The position numbers and the translations under genes are program-made. Of a stretch of DNA of 64,000 bases, positions 7,165-15,550 are shown in pieces. The stretch spans positions 30,117-94,116 of the forward strand of contig NZ_AZDA01000121.1 of NCBI RefSeq assembly GCF_001434575.1, in the 5' to 3' direction. How positions within the stretch are numbered: position 1 is the first letter of the stretch; every line of letters begins with the position of its first letter. Source of the stretch: Loigolactobacillus bifermentans DSM 20003. Its GTDB lineage: Bacteria; Bacillota; Bacilli; Lactobacillales; Lactobacillaceae. The notes under the pieces were generated by a model that saw nothing but the letters and a program-made list of their open reading frames with translations, did not search any database and had not been told where the DNA came from.

Positions 7165-7338
7165 AGGCTGTTGTCGACAAAAAACAATTCAGGGGCCGAG
7201 GGGGCAAAGAGGGCAGACAAAATTTTTCGATTCTAATTAATTATGAAACCAACTTTTATCAGCTAATTTCCCGCTAAGTTTTAGGTAAAATCGCCTCAAG
7301 GGTGCCCAAAGAGTGCCCTTGTATTTCAAAAACATTCT

Positions 7339-7368
7339 AAAAAAGAAGACCACCCTTAGATGATCTCC
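7339..7368 (-). terminator. Terminator of small hypothetical gene
   Basis: On the minus strand GGAGATCA/TGGTCTTC form an 8-bp stem (two G-U pairs), followed by TTTTTT. Confidence 0.7.
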
Positions 7369-7384
7369 CCATAACGTAGCTCTC

Positions 7385-7606
7385 TTAATCCACAATCACA
7401 TGTTGGAAATTAATGGTATTTTCAGCCAAGTTAGCCGTAAACAAGCCTTTTACACCCGTTTTCTCATCCACCATAATGACGTTATATTCGTCACCACCTG
7501 CTTCGCTGTGTTCAATGGTGTCATACTCCCCACGAAAACCGTTTTTTCGGAACAAGCTAACCAACTTCATCATTTCTTCTTGTGTGACTGTTGCGACATT
7601 ATCCAA
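7385..7606 (-). CDS. Small hypothetical protein
   Basis: The frame is open from an ATG at 7633, but that ATG has no ribosome binding site. A TTG at 7606 follows GAGGGG with 8-nt spacing and is preferred (73 residues). The product is soluble, with a predicted helix (QEEMMKLVSLFRKNGF) and then alternating strand-like segments (YNVIMVDE). I do not recognise the family. It sits upstream of a dedicated terminator, so it is probably a real short monocistronic gene. Confidence 0.6.
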   Translation of the reverse strand: MDNVATVTQEEMMKLVSLFRKNGFRGEYDTIEHSEAGGDEYNVIMVDEKTGVKGLFTANLAENTINFQHVIVD

Positions 7607-7675
7607 AATTCCTAACCCCTCATCTGATCTCATTCTTATGCTATGTATCCGGTAGGTTACCCCACCGATGGCGAC

Positions 7676-7701
7676 AAAAAAGTGACCCCCACGGGATCAC
7701 T
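7676..7701 (-). terminator. Terminator of gpmA
   Basis: AGTGATCCC/GGGGTCACT hairpin followed by TTTTTT on the minus strand, just after the gpmA stop. Confidence 0.75.
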
Positions 7702-7714
7702 CTTTGCCGTTAAA

Positions 7715-8404
7715 TTAGTTTAATTTCTTTTTGCTAACAACGTTTAATTTTTCGTCCAAGTCGTAAACAACTGGTTCGCCAGTTGCCATTTCAACGTCCA
7801 TGATGTCGTCATCAGAGATGTTTTCGATGTACTTGGTTAAGGCACGTAATGAGTTACCATGTGCTGCGATGATAACGTTCTTGCCGTCGATTAATTTTGG
7901 TGCGATTTCATCTTCCCAGAAAGGAATAACCCGTTCCAAGGTAACTTTCAAGTTTTCGCCACCAGGAATTGCACGAGGGTCTAAATGAGCATAACGACGA
8001 TCTTGTGCTGCTGAGCCTTCGTCGTCAGCGCTCAATAATGGTGGTAAAGTATCGTAAGAACGACGCCAGATATGAACTTGGTCATCCCCATACTTTTCAG
8101 CCGTTTCTTTTTTATTTAGGCCTTGTAAAGCACCATAATGACGTTCGTTTAAGCGCCATGTCTTTGTTTCAGGAATCCATAATTGGCCTGAGCCTTCTAA
8201 GGCATAGTGTAATGTCTTGATGGCACGAGTTAATACAGAAGTGTAAGCTTGGTCAAATTCGATGCCTTCTTGTTTCAATAAAGCACCAGCATTTTGTGCT
8301 TGGCGTACGCCTTCTTCACTTAAATCAACGTCAACCCAACCGGTAAATTGGTTAGAAAGGTTCCATTCACTTTGACCGTGACGGATAAAGACTAATTTTG
8401 CCAT
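7715..8404 (-). CDS. gpmA: 2,3-bisphosphoglycerate-dependent phosphoglycerate mutase
   Basis: This 229-residue glycolytic enzyme interconverts 3- and 2-phosphoglycerate. The histidine phosphatase signature [10 protein letters not shown] is at residues 6-15, with the phospho-accepting His at 9. The partner region [12 protein letters not shown] (about 87-98) and the second catalytic His ([10 protein letters not shown], about 180) are present. Length matches the bacterial cofactor-dependent type. The gene stands alone between a divergent small membrane protein and its own terminator. Confidence 0.95.
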   Translation of the reverse strand: MAKLVFIRHGQSEWNLSNQFTGWVDVDLSEEGVRQAQNAGALLKQEGIEFDQAYTSVLTRAIKTLHYALEGSGQLWIPETKTWRLNERHYGALQGLNKKETAEKYGDDQVHIWRRSYDTLPPLLSADDEGSAAQDRRYAHLDPRAIPGGENLKVTLERVIPFWEDEIAPKLIDGKNVIIAAHGNSLRALTKYIENISDDDIMDVEMATGEPVVYDLDEKLNVVSKKKLN

Positions 8405-8563
8405 TAGATGATAACCTCACTTTTATGTTTTGTTCCTCTCATTGTACACTTTCATTTTGAAATTGAACACCTTTGGTAGCGCTTTTTTCAGAAAGTTTTT
8501 CATTTTTTAATCGTTCTGCTACAATAGAAATATTTAAAAAATCGTTTTCACGGAGGAACTTTT

Positions 8564-8758
8564 ATGCGACACATTGTACGCGGGATCTGGTTCTTGACCT
8601 TGATCTACTTTATTGTTTATTTACTAACACCAGCCTTACGCGGCGCCGTAGACGCTAGCCAAGCGTTGTCGTTTGTGCACGCCTTATTCGGTCTGATTCT
8701 AGTCGGCGGTGGCTTTTTGTGGCTGGTTTTGTCGATCCACCGTTTCTTTACCCGTTAA
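8564..8758 (+). CDS. Small two-helix membrane protein
   Basis: The product has 64 residues with two hydrophobic segments (about 6-23 and 40-58) and a basic C-terminus (HRFFTR). GGAGGAAC lies 7 nt before the ATG, and an extended -10 (TGCTACAAT) lies at 8517-8525. Its last 4 nt overlap the 3' end of the convergent aminotransferase gene. No family is recognised; the good translation signals argue that it is real. Confidence 0.65.
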   Translation: MRHIVRGIWFLTLIYFIVYLLTPALRGAVDASQALSFVHALFGLILVGGGFLWLVLSIHRFFTR

Positions 8759-9948
8759 AGCAAGCGCGCTTGTTGCACCACGTTGGCCACGGCCTGTTTG
8801 ACGTTAGCTGGGTCAGTGGCCAAGTTAAAGCGGACAAAGCCAGCATCTTGTTCCCCAAACCATTGCCCAAAATCAACGGCGATCCGGCATTTATCTTGAA
8901 TAAATGTTTTGGTATCAGCGACTGGCACTAAGTCACGTAGGTCTAACCATAAGAGGTAAGTCCCTTCTAATGGGGCAATCTTAATGGCTGGCACTTTGGC
9001 ACCTAGTTCGGTCCGAACATACTGTTCGTTTTCGCGAATGACGGCTAATAAACTGTCTAACCAGGCACCACCATTTTTGTAAGCTGCTTCAGCAGCTACT
9101 TGGCCTAGCAAGCTGATTTCGGTTTCATTAAAGCGTTTCTTCCCTGCATCATACTGCGCCCGAATTTTTTCATCTGGAATGATCACATGAGAATTCAGCA
9201 AGCTAGCTAAGTTAAAGGTTTTAGAAGGTGCGGTGACCACGATCAATTCATCATCATAAGCGCCGTTCGCAACGTTTAACGCAGAAATAAATGGCCGAGT
9301 GCCAATTTCAATGTCCTGATGAATTTCATCTGAAACCACTAAGACATGATACTGCCGGCACAAGTCTAACAATTGCTGCAATTCAGCTTCAGTCCAAATA
9401 CGCCCAACTGGGTTATGTGGTGAGCAGTTGATCAACAGCTTCACTTGGTTGGCCTTGATCTTAGCTTCAACATCAGCAAAATCAATGGTGTATAAGCCAG
9501 CGTCATCTCGTTGTAATTCAGACGCTACCAACTTGCGGTGGTTGTCCTGTACCGCATTACGAAATGGATAGTAGACAGGTGTTAAGATCATCACGGCATC
9601 GTCAGGGGCGGTAAAGGTATTGATAAGGCCATAAAGCGAATTCACCACGCCATTATCAAACCGCAGCCATTCCTTTTTCAGCGTAATATTATGACGTTGC
9701 TTTTGCCACGTAAAATAAGCATCATAGTATGAATCTGGCGTAAATGAATAACCATACACCCCTTGGGCGATTCGCTTTGTTAAAGCGTCTATCACCACTT
9801 CTGGGGTGCGAAATTCCATATCGGCTACCCACATGGCAATCAGATCAGGGTCTCCATAACGTGCTTGTAATGCATCCCATTTCAAGGAATTGGTACCGTG
9901 ACGCTTGGTGGCATACTTGGCCACAAAAGCTGCTGTTTCTTTGCTCAT
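8755..9948 (-). CDS. MalY/PatB-type PLP aminotransferase, probable cystathionine beta-lyase
   Basis: The 397-residue fold-type I PLP enzyme matches the MalY/PatB subgroup: it opens with a RHGTNSLKWD stretch and has MWVADMEFRTP near residue 40. The substrate/PLP loop NPVGRIW is near 180, the aspartate for the pyridine nitrogen lies in VSDEIH near 207, and the Schiff-base lysine is in APSKTFNLAS near 241. Members cleave cystathionine or cysteine to pyruvate, ammonia and thiol. AGAAAGTAGGTT serves as ribosome binding site. Aminotransferase activity cannot be excluded from sequence. Confidence 0.85.
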   Translation of the reverse strand: MSKETAAFVAKYATKRHGTNSLKWDALQARYGDPDLIAMWVADMEFRTPEVVIDALTKRIAQGVYGYSFTPDSYYDAYFTWQKQRHNITLKKEWLRFDNGVVNSLYGLINTFTAPDDAVMILTPVYYPFRNAVQDNHRKLVASELQRDDAGLYTIDFADVEAKIKANQVKLLINCSPHNPVGRIWTEAELQQLLDLCRQYHVLVVSDEIHQDIEIGTRPFISALNVANGAYDDELIVVTAPSKTFNLASLLNSHVIIPDEKIRAQYDAGKKRFNETEISLLGQVAAEAAYKNGGAWLDSLLAVIRENEQYVRTELGAKVPAIKIAPLEGTYLLWLDLRDLVPVADTKTFIQDKCRIAVDFGQWFGEQDAGFVRFNLATDPANVKQAVANVVQQARLL

Positions 9949-9980
9949 GCTGCAACCTACTTTCTTTGATGTGATTGATT

Positions 9981-10014
9981 AAAAAAAGCCTTCGAAAGAT
10001 TCGAAAGCTTTTTT
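9981..10014 (-). terminator. Terminator of the AI-2E family gene
   Basis: The inverted repeat AAAAAGC-TTCGAA / TTCGAA-GCTTTTTT overlaps the stop region of the 10013-11068 gene. It has runs on both strands but lies correctly only for the minus-strand operon. Confidence 0.7.
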
Positions 10015-11068
10015 ATTTAGTTTCATCATAATGACCTGTCTCATGCTTGTCAACGGTCACGCCTGGTAACTGTTGGACGCCTAAAATATCCAACAAGAAT
10101 GTAAAAATTGGGATCCCGACGATCAGTCCCCAAGTGCCGAATAAATGGTCACCGGCTAATAGCACCACAAAGGTGTAAAAAATCGGTAACTTGGTGCGAC
10201 TAGACATGAATTTTGGATTTAAAACATACGTTTCCAAGGAATGGACGATCAAGATCATCAATAAGATATACACCACATCTTGGATCCCGCCAATCGAATA
10301 CCCAATCAAAGACAGCGGAATACACGAGATGATCACCCCTGCCACCGGCACCAAGCTTAGCACAAACACCATAATGGCCAAGGTTGGCAGCTGCGGCAAG
10401 TGCATAAAGGCCAAGCCAGTGGTGGTGATCACCGTATTCACCACGGCAATCAGTACCTGCGTTTCGATCACAATGCCAAAGGTGTTGACAAATTTCTTGG
10501 CAAAAAAGTAAATGTCTTGGAAAAACCACGCGTAATGACTTTTCAAAAATAACCGTGAAAAATGATACATTTTATCCCGCTCGATGGTAAAGAAGAAACT
10601 CAACAGCAAGGACATCAGGAACGTGACGCCCATACTGCCCACGCTGGTTAAATAAGTCAGCGCCACAGACATCCCATTTTTAAACTGCCGTGTGAGTTCA
10701 CTGGCGGAAATATACTGATTCAGCCAATGAAACAGCTGATTGGTGTCCTGATCCGGTTTCTGATAAAACTTGTAAACCGTATCCACCATTTTCACCGTTT
10801 GTTCCGCAATCACTGGTAAGTAATTGGTGATGGCTAAGTACATCAGGTAAATCACCCCTGCATACAACAGCAACACCAATAACGGTGCTGGAATGGGGAG
10901 CCAACGGCGAATGAAATTCACCACTTGAATCACCAAAAAGGCGAAAATAAAGGTGAGTAAAATTAAACTTAACACACTGCGCACCAACCATAATACCAAT
11001 ACGATCAGCGCTAATACCACAAACCGGCGTAATTCAACGTTGGCTAAAAACTTTTTCCAAACCGACAC
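10013..11068 (-). CDS. AI-2E family transporter
   Basis: The 351-residue polytopic membrane protein (about eight hydrophobic segments) is of the AI-2E/UPF0118 family. Typical features are paired N-terminal helices, a long soluble loop with amphipathic helix (about 85-135), and a C-terminal block with the family-like GLIVGIPIF motif. Family members export autoinducer-2 or other small solutes, or exchange Na+/H+; the substrate is not deducible here. It is the last gene of a minus-strand run starting at 13280. Confidence 0.85.
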   Translation of the reverse strand: MSVWKKFLANVELRRFVVLALIVLVLWLVRSVLSLILLTFIFAFLVIQVVNFIRRWLPIPAPLLVLLLYAGVIYLMYLAITNYLPVIAEQTVKMVDTVYKFYQKPDQDTNQLFHWLNQYISASELTRQFKNGMSVALTYLTSVGSMGVTFLMSLLLSFFFTIERDKMYHFSRLFLKSHYAWFFQDIYFFAKKFVNTFGIVIETQVLIAVVNTVITTTGLAFMHLPQLPTLAIMVFVLSLVPVAGVIISCIPLSLIGYSIGGIQDVVYILLMILIVHSLETYVLNPKFMSSRTKLPIFYTFVVLLAGDHLFGTWGLIVGIPIFTFLLDILGVQQLPGVTVDKHETGHYDETK

Positions 11069-11095
11069 CTATGCAAGACCCCTTACTTTCCAGAC

Positions 11096-12409
11096 TTACG
11101 CTTCTTCAATGTCACGTACGGTGACCACTTTTTCAATCAATGGTGCCACTTCGATTGGTTCTGCCCCAACGGTAATGGCTTGTTGGGCTAATTCTGCCAT
11201 CGGTTGTAGATCATCACTTTGCCCATAGATCGTCGCCAAGGCTTCACCAGGTGCAACGGCTTCCCCTAACTTCTTATGTAGCAAAATGCCAACGGCTGGA
11301 TCCGCTTTTTCACCTGAACCTCCTAAGGCTACAACGACTTGTTGCAACCGGCTTAAGTCAAAGTTGGTGACATAACCTTCGCCAACCGCCCATAGATCAC
11401 TCATAAAGGCCGGCTGTGGCAATAATTCAGGCGCATCGATCACCCGTTCATCGCCACCTTGTAACCCGATCATTTCTTTAAACTTATCTAAGGCCTGACC
11501 ATTTTCTAATTTACCGATCAAGGCAGCCTGAATCTGTTCATCGCTACCGGCGTAACCCCCTTGACGGGCCATGGTCGTGCCTAAGGTCAATACCATTTCC
11601 TGTAAGTCTGCTGGACCTTGGCCGCGTAACGTCTTAATGGCTTCGGCAACTTCCAAGCTGGCGCCGATACCTTGGCCTAACGGTTGCACCATATGCGACA
11701 CCACGGCAACGGTTTGCCGGCCAACACTGTCGCCTAATTGGACTAACGTTTTCGCCACGATCTCTGCCAATTCAGGTGGTAACAATTGCTGACCAACGCC
11801 TGTTTTAATATCAAACGTCAAGGCATCCGCGCCAGTAGCAATTTTTTGACTCATCATTGAGCTTGCCAGTAAGCCTGGAACGGTAAAAGTCGCTGTCCGC
11901 ACGCGTAAGCGCCGTAATTTTTGGTCAGCTGGGTCTAATTCAGCCACCGGTGCCGCAATGGCAAGACCTGTTTCCCGTACTTGGCTCACAAATTCATTAG
12001 GACTAAGCGTGGTTTTAAACCCTGGAATAGCGGCCAAACGATCTAAGGTACTGGGTAACCCGGCCAGTCCTGGTTGGCTCAGCTTTGCGACTGGAATGCC
12101 TAAACTAGCAATCAATGGCAATAAAATCAGTGAGGTTTTATCACCAAGCGCAGCAGTGGCTTGTTTATCTAATTTGATACCTGGAATATCCGAGAGATCA
12201 TAAATACCGCCTGAATAAGCCAACGCCATGGTGAAGTCCGTTAATTCAGTCGTGTCTGTCATATCCGTAAACGCATACGTATCTAAAAAAGCGCCGATTT
12301 GGGCGTCGTCCACGTCTTTCGCTGATAACTGGTCAATAAAAAATTTCAATTCAGCGGCGGTTAAAGTGTCCCCTTGCCGCCGTTTTGCAATAAGATCTGT
12401 GAGCTGCAT
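11096..12409 (-). CDS. Diverged pyrimidine-nucleoside/thymidine phosphorylase
   Basis: The whole 437-residue protein aligns by eye with the pyrimidine-nucleoside phosphorylase family: N-terminal helical domain, PVAKLS loop, TLDRLAAIPGF, ASSMMSQKIATGAD (nucleoside-binding Ser/Lys) and the C-terminal VGILLHKKLGE domain. However, the family's phosphate-binding DKHSTGGVGD reads DKQATAALGD, and SGRGLGHTGGT reads SQPGLAGLPST. Several usual phosphate and substrate ligands are therefore lost. The ATG at 12409 follows AGGAGG; an ATG at 12427 lies upstream. The reaction may be altered or absent. Confidence 0.75.
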   Translation of the reverse strand: MQLTDLIAKRRQGDTLTAAELKFFIDQLSAKDVDDAQIGAFLDTYAFTDMTDTTELTDFTMALAYSGGIYDLSDIPGIKLDKQATAALGDKTSLILLPLIASLGIPVAKLSQPGLAGLPSTLDRLAAIPGFKTTLSPNEFVSQVRETGLAIAAPVAELDPADQKLRRLRVRTATFTVPGLLASSMMSQKIATGADALTFDIKTGVGQQLLPPELAEIVAKTLVQLGDSVGRQTVAVVSHMVQPLGQGIGASLEVAEAIKTLRGQGPADLQEMVLTLGTTMARQGGYAGSDEQIQAALIGKLENGQALDKFKEMIGLQGGDERVIDAPELLPQPAFMSDLWAVGEGYVTNFDLSRLQQVVVALGGSGEKADPAVGILLHKKLGEAVAPGEALATIYGQSDDLQPMAELAQQAITVGAEPIEVAPLIEKVVTVRDIEEA

Positions 12410-12435
12410 ATCTTCCTCCTGTGCCATAAAACGAC

Positions 12436-12702
12436 CTACTTTGTTTTGATTTTAGTCTGATTGGAACGTGTGCCACGACCATAGCGGAAATACAAAAGTG
12501 GGCCAATGGGTTGCACAAAAGTCAATGGTAACCACAGCCATTTATTGCCGCGTTTAAAGATTCCCCGGTGTAAAATACTGCGAATAGCAGTGCCTTGCAG
12601 CAATAATTCAGCGATTGCCACCGGCCATAACAGCTGACGGAAACGTAATTGCCGATATTTTTGATTGAGTCGTGCTTGTTTTCTACTTTGGCGCATCCTC
12701 AT
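12436..12702 (-). CDS. Small basic membrane protein, PLD-nuclease-N-terminal-like
   Basis: The product has 88 residues: a very basic N-terminus (RQSRKQARLNQKYR), a hydrophobic segment, then a second one ending FVQPIGPLLYFRYGRG. That ending resembles the PLDc_N-type two-helix domain (QPIGPILYFxxGR). The SD-like AGAAAGTAGGTT begins directly at the previous gene's stop, so translation is coupled; in-frame ATGs at 12702 and 12696 are alternatives. Role unknown. Confidence 0.6.
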   Translation of the reverse strand: MRMRQSRKQARLNQKYRQLRFRQLLWPVAIAELLLQGTAIRSILHRGIFKRGNKWLWLPLTFVQPIGPLLYFRYGRGTRSNQTKIKTK

Positions 12703-12713
12703 CAACCTACTTT

Positions 12714-13280
12714 CTATTGGGCATTCTTTTGCATTTGTTTCAATTGATCAGCATTCGCTTCTTTCAAAGCGGAGGCCTCTTGACGCACTTGGCGATAAGC
12801 AGCTTGCTTTAAGGCCGGTGTGGCCAACAGTTCCTTGAGTTTTTGGTTGGAACCAACAATATTGCCGTTATCACTTAATGCTCTGGCCTTGGCCAATTGC
12901 CGCTGATAAACCTGCGTCTGCTTGATCACAGTTTGCGACGTTTGTTGCAACTTGGTGGCCTTTTGATGCAATACCGTTAATGCTGGCTTGGTTTGCTTGA
13001 TCACTTTTAATTCATAAGCCACTTGGGTATAATTCCCGGTTTCTTGGGCCTTTTTAGCCGCCCGCCAAGCTTTCACTTGCGTCAAAGCTGCGGTGGCTTG
13101 TTTGGTTCGTTTCAGCTTCACTGCCTTTTGAAAAGCAGTTTGTGCCTGTTGGTATTTCTCAGCTTTCACAGCGCGCTGGCCTTGACGCCAAGCACCTTGA
13201 TAGGTCAAGGTTGCGTGACCACAACTGGCTAACGCTAAGCAAACAATGAATAAGCCGAATAACTTGAAACTTTTTTTCAA
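12714..13280 (-). CDS. Putative TPR-like lipoprotein
   Basis: TTG start after GAAGGT. A lipoprotein signal peptide with lipobox LASC puts the lipidated Cys at residue 20. The mature part is helical and basic, with repeats of the form QAQTAFQKAVKLK and KAxxxQ that suggest one or two tetratricopeptide-like hairpins (about 30-100) followed by coiled coil. It is the first gene of a run with the PLDc_N-like protein, the diverged phosphorylase and the AI-2E transporter. Function unknown. Confidence 0.7.
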   Translation of the reverse strand: MKKSFKLFGLFIVCLALASCGHATLTYQGAWRQGQRAVKAEKYQQAQTAFQKAVKLKRTKQATAALTQVKAWRAAKKAQETGNYTQVAYELKVIKQTKPALTVLHQKATKLQQTSQTVIKQTQVYQRQLAKARALSDNGNIVGSNQKLKELLATPALKQAAYRQVRQEASALKEANADQLKQMQKNAQ

Positions 13281-13425
13281 AATTGGTACCTTCTTTAAAA
13301 GCGCTATGATTGCAGTCTAGATACCATGAGTATACCATGTTTTAGCGGTGTCGTTTTCGCCGGCCAGCCCTTTTTTAAAGAAATATCAAAGTTTGCCCAT
13401 GGCATTTTCTGAAAAAGGCGTATAA

Positions 13426-13431
13426 TAGATA
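13426..13431 (+). promoter_or_regulatory. -10 of cfa
   Basis: Perfect TATAAT in GGCGTATAATAGA about 36 nt before the cfa start. No good -35 hexamer is seen at 16-18 nt. Confidence 0.45.
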
Positions 13432-13466
13432 GTCGATATAGTTTAAAGAAAAGGAAGGCGCGCACT

Positions 13467-14675
13467 ATGCTTGAAAAGACATTTTATAAGACGTTATTTA
13501 GTCACTCGTTTAACTTTCCCGTTAAAATCAATTTCTGGGATGGCAAGAGCGAAGTTTATGGAGACGGCGAACCAGAAGTTACCATTACCTTCCACGACAT
13601 GATCCCGGTTAAAGAGATCTTGAACAATGCTTCTCTCTCATTAGGAGAAGGCTACATGGACGGCAAGATCGATATCGAAGGCGGCGCAGATGCCATTCAA
13701 CGGCTCTTAATGTCCGCTTACGAAAGTGCCGATAGCTTTATGCGTAATTCGAAATATATTCGGTTCCTGCCAAAACAATCTCATTCTGAAAAAAAGAGTA
13801 AAGATGACGTTCAAAGCCATTATGATGTTGGGAACGACTTTTACCAACTCTGGCTTGATTCAACCATGACTTACTCTTGTGCTTATTTCCAATCCCCACA
13901 AGATACGCTTGAACAAGCGCAAATGAATAAAGTACGGCATATTCTCAATAAATTAGACCCACAAGCTGGTAACACTTTATTAGATATTGGCTGTGGCTGG
14001 GGCACTTTAATGCTGACAGCAGCCAAAGAATACGGTTTGAAAGTGACTGGGATCACTTTAAGCCAAGAACAATATGATTATGTTCAACACCAAATCGAGG
14101 AACAAGGCCTTAGCGATGTGGCGGACGTCCAATTAACCGACTACCGGGAATTAAAGCATGCCGCCTTTGATTACGTGGTTTCCGTTGGGATGTTTGAACA
14201 CGTTGGGAAAGAAAACCTCGCCTTATACTTCAAGACAGTTGCCAAGTATTTGAAACCAGATGGCACCGCCTTGATCCACGGCATTACGCGGCAACAAGGT
14301 GGCGCGTTAAACGCTTGGATCAATAAATACATTTTCCCTGGTGGCTATATTCCAGGTCTCAGTGAAAATATCGATCACATTATTGCCGCCGACTTACAGA
14401 TCACTGATATGGAACCATTGCGGCGTCATTACCAACACACCCTTGAAATTTGGGACCAAAACTTCAACGCCAAGCGCGCTAAAATTGAAAAAATGGAAGG
14501 CACGCGCTTCACCCGCATGTGGGACTTATACCTACAAGCTTGTGCCGCTTCCTTTGAATCAGGTAATATCGACGTGATCCAGTTCTTAATTTCCAAAGGG
14601 CCTTCTGGTAAGGTTTTGCCAATGACCCGCGATTACATTTACGCCAAAGAAATCAAGGCTGAAACTGAAAAATAA
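13467..14675 (+). CDS. cfa: Cyclopropane-fatty-acyl-phospholipid synthase
   Basis: The 402-residue enzyme transfers a methylene from S-adenosylmethionine to unsaturated phospholipid acyl chains, giving cyclopropane (lactobacillic-type) fatty acids. The N-terminal lipid-associated region is followed by [13 protein letters not shown] (about 121-133), MTYSCAYF, the SAM motif [11 protein letters not shown] (about 172-182), and FEHVGKENL (about 245). The bicarbonate-binding region near [13 protein letters not shown] is present. AAGGAAGG precedes the ATG, and a terminator follows. Such genes are usually stress- and acid-induced. Confidence 0.93.
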   Translation: MLEKTFYKTLFSHSFNFPVKINFWDGKSEVYGDGEPEVTITFHDMIPVKEILNNASLSLGEGYMDGKIDIEGGADAIQRLLMSAYESADSFMRNSKYIRFLPKQSHSEKKSKDDVQSHYDVGNDFYQLWLDSTMTYSCAYFQSPQDTLEQAQMNKVRHILNKLDPQAGNTLLDIGCGWGTLMLTAAKEYGLKVTGITLSQEQYDYVQHQIEEQGLSDVADVQLTDYRELKHAAFDYVVSVGMFEHVGKENLALYFKTVAKYLKPDGTALIHGITRQQGGALNAWINKYIFPGGYIPGLSENIDHIIAADLQITDMEPLRRHYQHTLEIWDQNFNAKRAKIEKMEGTRFTRMWDLYLQACAASFESGNIDVIQFLISKGPSGKVLPMTRDYIYAKEIKAETEK

Positions 14676-14690
14676 TACTTTTGATAAGCT

Positions 14691-14720
14691 ACCAACTGCA
14701 AATGCGGTTGGTATTTTTTT
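14691..14720 (+). terminator. Terminator of cfa
   Basis: ACCAAC/GTTGGT hairpin followed by seven T. Confidence 0.75.
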
Positions 14721-14776
14721 GTGCTGAAAGCTGCTTCGAGTGGCGATTGCACAATATCAACACAAACGACCGCCCA

Positions 14777-14808
14777 TAAAAATAGCACCCCACCATCGGG
14801 ATGCTATT
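14777..14808 (-). terminator. Terminator of the murE-ligase-racemase operon
   Basis: Minus-strand AATAGCATCCC/GGGGTGCTATT hairpin followed by TTTTT. Confidence 0.75.
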
Positions 14809-14810
14809 GA

Positions 14811-15530
14811 TTAATAAGGTTTATGTTGTAATTTTGCGGCTAATGCTAAGGTGCGATCGGCAATAATCGATTGCGCATCGGCGAGTGGGAATTGGTCCGT
14901 TGGCGCCAATTCTTGGGCTAACGATAATTCGGTACAGCCTAAAATAATCACATCAACATTTTGTTCCGTCAGCATTTTTTGTAAAATGCCATGATACAAA
15001 GCTGGGTCGACTTTGCCACGTTCTTCTTTGATCTGATGATAGATCAATTCATCAATGTCGTCCTGAATCGCTGGTGCCGGCACGATTTCTGTTAAACCAG
15101 CATCTTGGATCACTTTTTGATAAATCCCGCTGCCAATGGTGCCCCGCGTCGCAGCCACACCGATCCGTTTGGCTTGTGGAAATTTTGTCTGGATCTCCTT
15201 GACCGTTTCCACCGGCATATTCAAAAATGGTACATCACTGGCGGCAGCCAGTTCATCATAAAAATAGTGAGCTGTATTGCACACCATCACCATAAAATCA
15301 GGCTTTAGCAAATTTTGTTGGCGCACATCATCGAGTAGTTCTGGCAAAAAGTTTTGCTGCTGGTGGTCTAAAATATAGGCCGTTCGATCAGGGACACTGG
15401 CGTGATTCACCAAAATATAGTTTAAATATTCTTGGTCATTATTGGCCGGTGTGCGCTGATTTAAAATGCGAATAAAACTTTCAGTGGCCGACGTTCCCAT
15501 ACCACCTAAAATCGAGAAAAACTGTTTCAT
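14811..15530 (-). CDS. racD: Aspartate racemase family protein
   Basis: The 239-residue Asp/Glu racemase family enzyme has GGMGTSATESF at 9-19 and the two catalytic cysteines in MVCNTAHYF (about 84) and ILGCTELSLA (about 197). The expected product is D-aspartate. It is the last gene of an operon after murE and an ATP-grasp ligase, the arrangement expected for supplying D-Asp to the peptidoglycan cross-bridge, as described for racD/aslA in lactococci and the D-Asp ligase of enterococci. The pairing is what makes aspartate a likelier substrate than glutamate. Confidence 0.85.
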   Translation of the reverse strand: MKQFFSILGGMGTSATESFIRILNQRTPANNDQEYLNYILVNHASVPDRTAYILDHQQQNFLPELLDDVRQQNLLKPDFMVMVCNTAHYFYDELAAASDVPFLNMPVETVKEIQTKFPQAKRIGVAATRGTIGSGIYQKVIQDAGLTEIVPAPAIQDDIDELIYHQIKEERGKVDPALYHGILQKMLTEQNVDVIILGCTELSLAQELAPTDQFPLADAQSIIADRTLALAAKLQHKPY

Positions 15531-15550
15531 CCGGCGAAGCTCCCTTCTAA

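Noticed and set aside
7297..7320. GGGTGCCC/GAGTGCCC direct repeat as an integrase-associated attachment site
   Set aside because: No integrase, tRNA or second att copy is visible, so the resemblance alone is not enough.
13298..13312. cre-like site TAAAAGCGCTATGA upstream of the lipoprotein operon
   Set aside because: Two mismatches including a conserved position; similar AAAGCGCTTTAA strings at 2130 and 38350 also fail the consensus.
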